Position numbers and translations under genes: made by a program. From NCBI GenBank assembly GCA_009691845.1, contig SIAJ01000066.1:1-32216 (forward strand): DNA of 32,216 nucleotides, given 5' to 3'. Positions 26,318-32,216 of the stretch are shown here, piece after piece. Source of the DNA: Gemmataceae bacterium. Lineage in GTDB: Bacteria > Planctomycetota > Planctomycetia > Gemmatales > Gemmataceae. The notes under the pieces are model-generated. The model had not been told where the DNA came from. It was given only the letters and a program-made list of their open reading frames with translations, and made no database searches. Positions within the stretch are counted from its first letter, which is position 1. Every line of letters begins with the position of its first letter.

Positions 26318-27409
26318 TTAGCGTTGGTAAATCGGCAACGTCGCATTTTCCAGTTGCAGGATCGTCAAGTTCATCGAAGTCGCGAGTGCGGGTGCGGAGA
26401 CCCAGCCACCGCCATTCCAGGAGCCATCCGCGTTTTGGGTGCTCTTCAGGTGCTCGTACATGGTTTTGCGGAACTCGCTCCACTTCATGCCGTTCTTTTC
26501 GCCCGGGAAAAGTTTTTCCCAGCCATCGTCGCCGAGCACATACATGGCCTGCGAAAAGTAATAGTTCTGGTACTCATCGTGCGGGTTGCGTCCCTTGCCG
26601 AATGGGATCGTCTTCTGGCAGTACTTGAACCACTTCTTGGCCAGTTCCGACTTGTATTCACCCTGCGAGAAGGCACAGGCGACGGCTGCGGCCGTGAGAG
26701 CGGGCCGCCCGCCGCCTCCGCCGCCATGAGCGAGAGAGTACATGATCCCGCCGTCGGCCGTGGTGGACTTCTTCATGTAGTCGATCGACTTGTCGATGAT
26801 CACTTTCGGCACAACGATGCCGGCATTGCGTGCCGCCCGGAGCGGCTGCAACTGTGTGATGGTCACGGAGCCCTCGTCGAAATTTCCGCCTTCACTCGCT
26901 GAGACATAGCCCCAGCCGCCCTTATCGGTCTGGGACTTGCCACAGAACTCGACCGCCTTGGTCAGCAGCTTTTCCAGGTCCTTGCGACGCTTCTCGTCTT
27001 CTTCCTCGCCGTACACGCTGGCGAGGAACAACAGGCCAAACCCGTGGCCATACATGTAGCGGCTGGCCTCGGTCGCGTTGTTCGGGTTGCCCAACAGGCC
27101 ATTCGGCTGCGAGCGCTTCATGAACCACTCGACGGCCTTCTTGATGTTTTGGCTGTATTTGCCTTCCCGCATAGTGCTCCCTTCCATGAGGAGGGCCATG
27201 CCCGCGAGTCCCGTGATGCTGGTTGGATACTGCCCGCCGAGAGCTTCCCAGTTCCCCTCGGCCTTGTTCTGACTCTTGGCGAGGAAGTCGAGTCCTTTGC
27301 GGATCGATTCCTGCACATCCACCTTGGGCTCGTCGGCCCACGAGAACGTAGGAGCCAACGTCAAGCCCGCGGCAGAAGCGAGCATCGCACGACGAGTGAT
27401 CCGGTTCAT
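26318..27409 (-). CDS. Squalene-oxidase-repeat (alpha/alpha toroid) protein, Tat-type signal
   Basis: A 363-aa protein. GGGAGA lies ten bases before the ATG. The N-terminus (NRITRRAMLASAAGLTLAPTFSWA) has a twin-Arg and a hydrophobic stretch, consistent with Tat export. The mature part holds QW-like repeats of the prenyltransferase/squalene-oxidase type: SQNKAEGNWEALGGQYPTS, SQTDKGGWGYVSASEGGN, TTADGGIMYSLAHGG and TQNADGSWNGGG. No DxDD or other cyclase catalytic motif is seen, so it is probably a toroid-fold protein rather than a terpene cyclase. It is a tandem duplicate of the gene 28 bp upstream and lies just ahead of MoxR. Function unknown; planctomycetes carry many such exported toroids. 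Confidence 0.8.
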   Translation of the reverse strand: MNRITRRAMLASAAGLTLAPTFSWADEPKVDVQESIRKGLDFLAKSQNKAEGNWEALGGQYPTSITGLAGMALLMEGSTMREGKYSQNIKKAVEWFMKRSQPNGLLGNPNNATEASRYMYGHGFGLLFLASVYGEEEDEKRRKDLEKLLTKAVEFCGKSQTDKGGWGYVSASEGGNFDEGSVTITQLQPLRAARNAGIVVPKVIIDKSIDYMKKSTTADGGIMYSLAHGGGGGGRPALTAAAVACAFSQGEYKSELAKKWFKYCQKTIPFGKGRNPHDEYQNYYFSQAMYVLGDDGWEKLFPGEKNGMKWSEFRKTMYEHLKSTQNADGSWNGGGWVSAPALATSMNLTILQLENATLPIYQR

Positions 27410-27437
27410 GGCATCGGTCTCCCGCAGATCGGTTTCA

Positions 27438-28523
27438 TTACCGCTGGTAAATCGGCAGCGTGGCGTTTTCCAATTGGAGGATGGTCAGGTTGATCGAGGT
27501 CGCGAAGGCCGGCCCGACGTACCCGCCGCTCCAGGAGCCATCTGCCCCTTGCGTGCTCTTGATGTACTCAAACATCGATTTACGGAATTCGCTCCACTTC
27601 ATGCCACTCTTTTCGCCCGGAAAGAGCTTTTCCCAGCCGTCATCGCCGAGGATGTACATGGCCTGAGAGAAGTAGTAATTCTGGTACTCGTCGTGGGCCA
27701 AGCGACCCTTACCGAACGGGATGTTCTTCTGGCAATATTTTAGCCACGCTTTTACAACGTCGTTCTTGTACTCGCCCTGGCTGAACGAGCAAGCGATGGC
27801 CGCGGCGGTTAGCGGCGGACGACCTTGACCAGCCCCAGCGATCCCGCCGTGTGCGAGCGAATAAATAATACCGCCATCGGGCGTGGTCGATTTCTTCATA
27901 TAGTCGATTGATTTGTTGATGGCTTCCTTTGGCACCACGATCCCCGCATTGCGAGCAGCCCGCAACGGCTGCAGCTGCGTGATGGTCACGGAGCCTTCGT
28001 CGAAGTTGCCACCTTCGCTGCCCGAAACGTACCCCCAGCCGCCTTTATCCGTCTGGGCCTTGCACGTGAACTCGACGGCCTTGGTGAGAAGCTTCTCGAG
28101 GTCCTTGCGGCGTTTCTCGTCTTCCTCTTCGCCGTAGACGCTGGCGAGGAACAAGAGGCCGAAACCGTGCCCGTACATGTAACGACTGGCTTCGGTGGGA
28201 TTGTTTGGATTACCCAGCAGGCCATTCGGCTGCGAGCGTTTCATGAACCACTCGACGGCCTTCTTGATGTTTTGGCTGTATTTGCCTTCCCGCATGGTGC
28301 TTCCTTCCATCAGGAAGGCCATGCCGGCGAGGCCGGTCATTGTCGTTGGGTATTGTCCGCCGTTTGCCTCGAAGTTGCCGTCGGCCTTATTCTGGTTCTT
28401 CGCCAGCCATTCGAGCCCCTTGCGGATGCTCTCTTGAACGTCCACCTTGGCTTCATCGGCACGAAGGGCTGGTGCCGATCCAAACACGGCAACGGCAAGC
28501 GCAATCAGGATGATCCGGCTCAT
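27438..28523 (-). CDS. Squalene-oxidase-repeat (alpha/alpha toroid) protein, Sec-type signal
   Basis: A 361-aa protein when started at ATG 28523; GGGAG upstream supports this over the TTG two codons earlier. The signal peptide MSRIILIALAVAVFGSAPALRA lacks the twin-Arg pair of its neighbour, so a Sec route is likely. The mature sequence is very close to the 26318-27409 product, ending in the same ILQLENATLPIYQR, with the same QW-like repeats and an insertion in the Gly-rich loop (HGGIAGAGQGRPP). No cyclase DxDD motif is visible. The first gene of the - strand run; its promoter was not identified in the 28524-28887 region. Confidence 0.8.
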   Translation of the reverse strand: MSRIILIALAVAVFGSAPALRADEAKVDVQESIRKGLEWLAKNQNKADGNFEANGGQYPTTMTGLAGMAFLMEGSTMREGKYSQNIKKAVEWFMKRSQPNGLLGNPNNPTEASRYMYGHGFGLLFLASVYGEEEDEKRRKDLEKLLTKAVEFTCKAQTDKGGWGYVSGSEGGNFDEGSVTITQLQPLRAARNAGIVVPKEAINKSIDYMKKSTTPDGGIIYSLAHGGIAGAGQGRPPLTAAAIACSFSQGEYKNDVVKAWLKYCQKNIPFGKGRLAHDEYQNYYFSQAMYILGDDGWEKLFPGEKSGMKWSEFRKSMFEYIKSTQGADGSWSGGYVGPAFATSINLTILQLENATLPIYQR

Positions 28524-28887
28524 GGCCAAGGTTCTCCCAAGGGAGGCAACGAAACTACCATTAAGGAAGACGACCGACAGCGAGATTACTCACGGGGCAA
28601 ACTGGGTAGCCTGTTCCGGGAGCGGGTGGGTGGCGAGGGAAAATGTAGGGATCGTAAAGGCTTAGGTCAAACCCAAGTGGCTGAATCGCTCGGAAGGCGT
28701 GGCCGGTATAATCGTTAAAGTCGAAAGGTGGACTCGGCCGGTAGAGAATTGGACGCACAGGAGCGCAATCGCCAGGGCGGCCCAAGATGAGGATCGGACA
28801 GCGACCTCAATGAAGATTTTGGCTGCTGGCCAGCGACCTGGCGGGTATCCTCATGATTGGTGAAAAATCGCATCAGGAATATCGCAC
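28524..28887. other. Intergenic region between divergent toroid and uridine kinase genes
   Basis: No convincing gene. A perfect TATAAT lies on the + strand at 28707-28712 but has no matching -35 box and is about 175 bp from the udk start. GCTGGCCAGC at 28825-28834 is a perfect 10-bp palindrome. An open frame of 74 codons on the - strand (28561-28785) has Pro/Tyr-rich coding potential but no ribosome site or recognisable family, so I do not call it. Promoters for both flanking genes should lie here. Confidence 0.6.
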
Positions 28888-29523
28888 ATGGAACGGACTT
28901 TCGTCATCGGGATTGCCGGGGGTTCTGGCTCGGGAAAGTCGACTCTTGTGGAACAGATCATGTGCAGCGAATTCGCCGCACATGTCAGTCTTCTCCCACA
29001 CGATGCCTATTACCTGAACGGGCATCAGATGCCCCCAGAGGTCCGGAAGGACGAAAACTGGGACCACCCGGCTGCTCTCGACAACGCGTTGCTCACGCGC
29101 CACGTCGCTCGCATACTGGACGGACATCCCATCGACCGACCGGTGTACAACTTCGGCACTCACTCGCGAACTGCAAAGGTTGAACGGGTCGAGCCGCGGT
29201 CCGTGCTCTTGATCGAAGGAATTCTTATCTTTGCGATTCCCGAGTTACGCGACCTGATGCAACTCCGGGTCTTTGTCGATACCCCGCCGGAGGAGCGGAT
29301 CGTGCGACGGATGCTCCGCGACACCAAGGAGCGGAGTCGCACGGTCGAATCCGTGGCGGCCCAGTTTCGCAACACGGTCCGCCCCATGCACGACAAGTAC
29401 GTCGAGCCGAGCCGTGTACATGCGCACGTGGTCATCCCCTGGGATTGGGCGGGGGACTCCCGACCCGCGGTTGAGATGTTGCTGGCCCGAATTGGTCGCC
29501 ATGCCCTGACGCAGGCGGACTAG
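28888..29523 (+). CDS. udk: Uridine kinase
   Basis: A 211-aa protein of standard uridine-kinase length. AGGA lies about ten bases before the ATG. The P-loop GGSGSGKST (11-19) follows FVIGIA. Family landmarks follow: LLPHDAYY (near 35-42), NWDHPAALDNALL (the substrate-site NxDHPxAxD motif, ~54-66), DRPVYNFGTHSR (~85-96) and LLIEGILIF (lid/Walker B region). RRMLRDTKERSRTVESVAAQF carries the RDxxER-like Arg segment. It phosphorylates uridine and cytidine to UMP and CMP with ATP or GTP in pyrimidine salvage, in the cytoplasm. It is divergent from the MoxR-side run and convergent with the propeller gene, so it looks like a stand-alone housekeeping gene. Confidence 0.93.
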   Translation: MERTFVIGIAGGSGSGKSTLVEQIMCSEFAAHVSLLPHDAYYLNGHQMPPEVRKDENWDHPAALDNALLTRHVARILDGHPIDRPVYNFGTHSRTAKVERVEPRSVLLIEGILIFAIPELRDLMQLRVFVDTPPEERIVRRMLRDTKERSRTVESVAAQFRNTVRPMHDKYVEPSRVHAHVVIPWDWAGDSRPAVEMLLARIGRHALTQAD

Positions 29524-29610
29524 ATGCGACCGTCGTCCGTGCCAGGGACTCGATTCACTCCGGCCGTTTGGCCTTCAGTGTCATGTGCGGGTGCTTCTTG
29601 CCGAGGCCGT

Positions 29611-29636
29611 GCCGACCTGATGGACGGGAGGTCGGC
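29611..29636 (+). terminator. Possible weak hairpin downstream of udk
   Basis: GCCGACCT (29611-29618) and AGGTCGGC (29629-29636) pair over 8 bp with a 10-nt loop, about 90 bp after the udk stop. No U-tract follows, so termination here is only a possibility. Confidence 0.3.
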
Positions 29637-29730
29637 CCGGCGAACAAAATCCCGAAACCAGACGCAAAACGATTCCAACGGGTCGCACTGCGCGCAGACA
29701 ACCTACCATGCTGGTGTTGTTGAGAAGTTA

Positions 29731-29765
29731 CTTTTTTCGCACCCAACACAGGGCTGCGGAAAAAG
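29731..29765. repeat. Hairpin with T-run and A-run inside the stem
   Basis: CTTTTTTCGCACCC (29731-29744) pairs with GGGCTGCGGAAAAAG (29751-29765) around AACACA, with one bulge and one wobble. It lies between two convergent genes. The runs are inside the stem and in the wrong order for an ordinary bidirectional terminator. Confidence 0.55.
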
Positions 29766-29790
29766 AGACTATCGTCGTAGAGCCTGTCGT

Positions 29791-29904
29791 CCCAGAGAAC
29801 CGCGTTCAGCGCGCCGATCGAGTCGCCGGATAGCGGCGAAGGACCAACTCGTAGTAGAACCAGGCCCAGAGAACCGCGCTCAGCGCGCCGATCGAATTGC
29901 CGGG
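29791..29904. repeat. 74-bp offset tandem duplication at the 3' end of the propeller gene
   Basis: The ~40 bp at 29791-29830 recur at 29865-29904 with few differences, and weaker similarity extends toward lower coordinates. The 74-bp offset is not a multiple of three, so the downstream copy is read in another frame and creates the present stop codon at 29806-29808. Confidence 0.75.
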
Positions 29905-32216
29905 GTGGGGCAATTTCACCGTGACGACAAAGCTAGCCGTGCTGACCCCGCCGTCGTCGTCGCGCACGGTGACGACCACGGTGTAGCTGCCCGGCGTCAC
30001 ATAGCGGTGCCGCAGCGTGAAGCGCTGTGCGAGATTGAGATCGAGGGGCTGCACACCGCTGCCGTCGCCGTAGTTTACGGTGGCGGTCCAGGTGTCGGCG
30101 CCGGGGTCGGGCAACGAGCCGTGGCGCGCGAACATGGCGCCCACGTACACGGTACGCGCACCGCCCGCATGAACGGACGGCGCCACGTTGTTCACGGTGA
30201 CGAAGAGATCCTTGCTGTTGCCGGCGCCGAGCTGGTCGAACCAGGTGACGGTGATGGGATATTGCCCACCGCTCGGCTGGCCGGCCGGGTTATCGCGGTA
30301 GCGGTGCGTGAGGCGGAACGGGTCGGTCCCTGGGTGACGCGTCTGGACCGGCGAGCCGTCGCCCCAGTTGACGGTCAGGGTGAGGAAGTCATCCGCGTCG
30401 GGGTCGGTGAGAGCGCCCTGTAGTGTGACGACGTCGCCTTCGTTGATGTTCTCCGGCGACACCTGAAGGTCGCGGACCATGGTCGGGGTATTCGGCCGGT
30501 CGATGAACCAATGGGCGCGATCGATCGCCGCAGAAAGCAGGTCGCCGCCCGACCACGTCACACGCGCCTTCAGCTCACCCGTCGTGGCGTTGATCAGCTC
30601 CGCCGCCAGCGGTCCCGCGACGCCGATTTTCTGGGACTGGTCCCTTGCACCGACGGCTCCCTTGAAGACGGTGACGTACTGCCCAGTAACGAAGTTGAAC
30701 AACTCGATCGTCATCTGCGGTCTTGACGGCAAAATCACTGAGGAAGTGATGTTTGTGGTCGAGGACTCGATCCTGAACCCGACGAGATTGACTCCGGCCC
30801 TGGACAAGCCGGTGCGGCCGGTCATTTCCATGCTGATCGGGACGCCAAACGGGCTGGGGAGTGACACCAGCCGGTAGTCATCAGACGCCACGAGATTCTC
30901 CAGGCGCCCCGAGGCCTGCCGACCCCGATCCGTCAGATAGGTCACCTCCTCGGCGATTACTTGCTCCGGGTTCGGACTCTCGTCCAGCTCGAAGACCCCG
31001 CGTCCGTAGGTCGCAACGATGAGCCGATGATCGTCGACCCAGGTGAGGTCCGAGATGGGCACTCGGGCCGGCCCGCGTGTGATGGCGGACCAGGTCGCGC
31101 CGTCGTCGTGCGAGACGTAGAGGCCCACGTCTGTCCCGGCGTAGATCCAGTTCGGGATGGTAGGGTGTACGCTCACCGAGTGGATCGGGCCCGCAGGCAG
31201 GCCGGCGGAGATGTCCCGCCAGAAGAAAGTGGGGGTGCCTTGGAAGGGGATATCTATGCGCTTCCACAGATTGTGGAGGCCGTCGTCTGCCCAGCCGGTG
31301 AGTGAGACGTAGGCGAGAGCCGAGTTGCTCCGATGGACCGCGATGTCAGAGATTTCTCGGTTCGGCAGGCCTGACAGGGAAATCGGGACGAAGGTAGGAC
31401 TGTCGGCCTGCAGGTTAGTCGTGCGCCACACCTCGCGGCCGTCCAGTGGATTGCTGCCATTGCCGCGCATGGTCCCCACCCACATCACGCTCTGGTTGGA
31501 CGGCGCCACGGCCATGGTTCTGATGAGGTGGTTGGCAGAGACCTCCAGAATCGATCGCCAGCTCGAGATCACAGTAGCCGCGTCGGGCGCCTTGGCGTCC
31601 AGCGTCCGCCAGAGGTGGTGGGCGCCGACGTAGAGCGTGTTGGGGTTTGTGGGGTCCAGGAGGAGCGGAGTGATGTTGAAGCAGTTGTTCCCCTCCAGCC
31701 CGTCGGCTGCGGTGATAAACTCATTCATAAACCCGCCATCGGTGCTCCGCTGGACTCGGCCTACTGATTTGCCGAAGTACCAGAAATTGGCATCGGTGGG
31801 GTCCGTGGCGACGAAGATACCGTCACTGCCCGCCGTGCCCCCGATCAGTTCCGTCCACACGCCGTCCGCCGACCTGCGCAACGTGCCGATGTCCTGCGCG
31901 CCGACGATCACGACGCCCGAGAGTGGGTTCATCGTCGCCGAATTGAACTGCTGGATGACGAGGTTGTTGTTCAGGGCCCTGTTGGTCGGGCTGTTATCGA
32001 AGCGCAGTCGGTTCACTCCCCCGTCGTTGCCGTTGTACAGGAGCGCCTCGGTCGAGGTCACCGAGAGCGTCACAAGGGCGTGATGGTCGTTGTGTAGCCT
32101 GCTCTCGGGGTCGGGGTAATTCGTGAAGGAGGTCCCCCCGTTGGTGCTGAAAACCAGGTTCACGCCGCCGACGAGAATTCTGTCCGGGTTGAGCGGGTCG
32201 ACCCACAGCGCCCCCG
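29806..32216 (-). CDS. Secreted beta-propeller (BNR/sortilin-like) and PKD-domain protein, partial
   Basis: The frame stays open to the window edge (GALWVDPLNPDRILVGGVNLVF before the first internal GTG), so the N-terminus is missing; about 800 residues are seen. The N-terminal ~390 are a BNR/VPS10-like propeller with Asp-box-type repeats: FSTNGGTSF, RRSADGVWTEL, VQRSTDGGF, VSHDDGATWSAI, and spacing phrases such as LDPTNPNTLYVGAHHLWRT and HPTIPNWIYAGTDVGLYVS. A linker region follows (~390-550). Two PKD-like domains come next, with NWGDGSPVQ...FRLTHRY and NYGDGSGVQP...FTLRHRYVTPGSYTVVVTVRDDDGG. The C-terminus (ALSAVLWAWFYYELVLRRYP) is short, hydrophobic and probably altered by the adjacent duplication. 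Likely a surface or secreted protein; ligand unknown. Confidence 0.8.
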   Translation of the reverse strand, partial: GALWVDPLNPDRILVGGVNLVFSTNGGTSFTNYPDPESRLHNDHHALVTLSVTSTEALLYNGNDGGVNRLRFDNSPTNRALNNNLVIQQFNSATMNPLSGVVIVGAQDIGTLRRSADGVWTELIGGTAGSDGIFVATDPTDANFWYFGKSVGRVQRSTDGGFMNEFITAADGLEGNNCFNITPLLLDPTNPNTLYVGAHHLWRTLDAKAPDAATVISSWRSILEVSANHLIRTMAVAPSNQSVMWVGTMRGNGSNPLDGREVWRTTNLQADSPTFVPISLSGLPNREISDIAVHRSNSALAYVSLTGWADDGLHNLWKRIDIPFQGTPTFFWRDISAGLPAGPIHSVSVHPTIPNWIYAGTDVGLYVSHDDGATWSAITRGPARVPISDLTWVDDHRLIVATYGRGVFELDESPNPEQVIAEEVTYLTDRGRQASGRLENLVASDDYRLVSLPSPFGVPISMEMTGRTGLSRAGVNLVGFRIESSTTNITSSVILPSRPQMTIELFNFVTGQYVTVFKGAVGARDQSQKIGVAGPLAAELINATTGELKARVTWSGGDLLSAAIDRAHWFIDRPNTPTMVRDLQVSPENINEGDVVTLQGALTDPDADDFLTLTVNWGDGSPVQTRHPGTDPFRLTHRYRDNPAGQPSGGQYPITVTWFDQLGAGNSKDLFVTVNNVAPSVHAGGARTVYVGAMFARHGSLPDPGADTWTATVNYGDGSGVQPLDLNLAQRFTLRHRYVTPGSYTVVVTVRDDDGGVSTASFVVTVKLPHPGNSIGALSAVLWAWFYYELVLRRYPATRSAR

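Noticed and set aside
26318..28523. Terpene/squalene cyclase operon
   Set aside because: QW-like repeats are present but no DxDD catalytic motif is seen, and no isoprenoid genes are nearby. Exported toroid proteins are a better description.
28707..28712. TATAAT as the udk promoter
   Set aside because: There is no -35 box at a proper distance and no extended -10 motif, and it lies about 175 bp from the start codon. Left as an observation only.
28561..28785. Possible 74-aa - strand gene, Pro/Tyr-rich
   Set aside because: No ribosome site, no family match and no downstream partner. It lies in a region that should hold promoters.
29555..29749. Possible small - strand gene between udk and the propeller gene
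   Set aside because: No credible start and a basic low-information sequence. It is more likely the run-on frame after the 3' duplication of the propeller gene.

Overview
The window looks like chromosomal DNA from a planctomycete, most likely a Gemmata-like member of the Gemmataceae. This rests on gene content, not on any search: a Tat-exported DUF1501 protein, a MoxR-DUF58-BatA-vWA-DUF4175-type cluster, squalene-oxidase-repeat (alpha/alpha toroid) proteins, HtrA-like proteins and a PKD/propeller surface protein. Sequence is high in G+C. No rRNA, tRNA, CRISPR array, transposase or phage gene was recognised.

Layout. (1) 1-2600: a broken 3' end of a DUF1501 gene, then a small toxin-antitoxin pair on the + strand (BrnT-like toxin, XRE antitoxin) with a good promoter and a palindromic operator candidate, then a complete DUF1501 gene on the - strand whose 3' end repeats the broken copy. 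(2) 2812-4029: a lone secreted SGNH-hydrolase-like protein, ended by a 26-bp perfect inverted repeat. (3) 4109-10724: four - strand genes for exported proteins: an NPCBM-domain protein and three HtrA-like proteins. Only the 612-aa one keeps the full Ser protease triad. The other two have lost it, and one is also fused to an esterase-like domain that lacks its nucleophile. (4) 10977-28523: nine - strand genes, in transcription order two tandem toroid paralogues, MoxR ATPase, DUF58, BatA-type vWA protein, large vWA protein, DUF4175-like membrane protein, a coiled-coil low-complexity exported protein and a helical exported protein, closed by a convincing intrinsic terminator. (5) 28888-29523: uridine kinase on the + strand. 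(6) 29806 to the window edge: the C-terminal part of a beta-propeller/PKD secreted protein on the - strand, running off the end.

How it may work together (inference). MoxR ATPases usually act as chaperones for vWA-domain partners. Here MoxR, DUF58 and two membrane-anchored vWA proteins sit with a large periplasm-facing membrane protein and exported helical/coiled-coil proteins, suggesting an envelope-associated assembly or stress machine. The adjacent HtrA-like trio, one active and two inactive, could be a linked envelope quality-control set, though a terminator separates the two groups.

The most unusual feature is between the genes. All but one of the gaps in the 13-gene - strand run hold an inverted repeat. 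Some are double palindromes, each arm itself a hairpin and often with a TCC/GGA or GTAA loop. Others are opposed arrays of 7-bp repeats. The exception is the 28-bp gap between the two toroid paralogues. Stem sequences differ from gap to gap while the architecture recurs.
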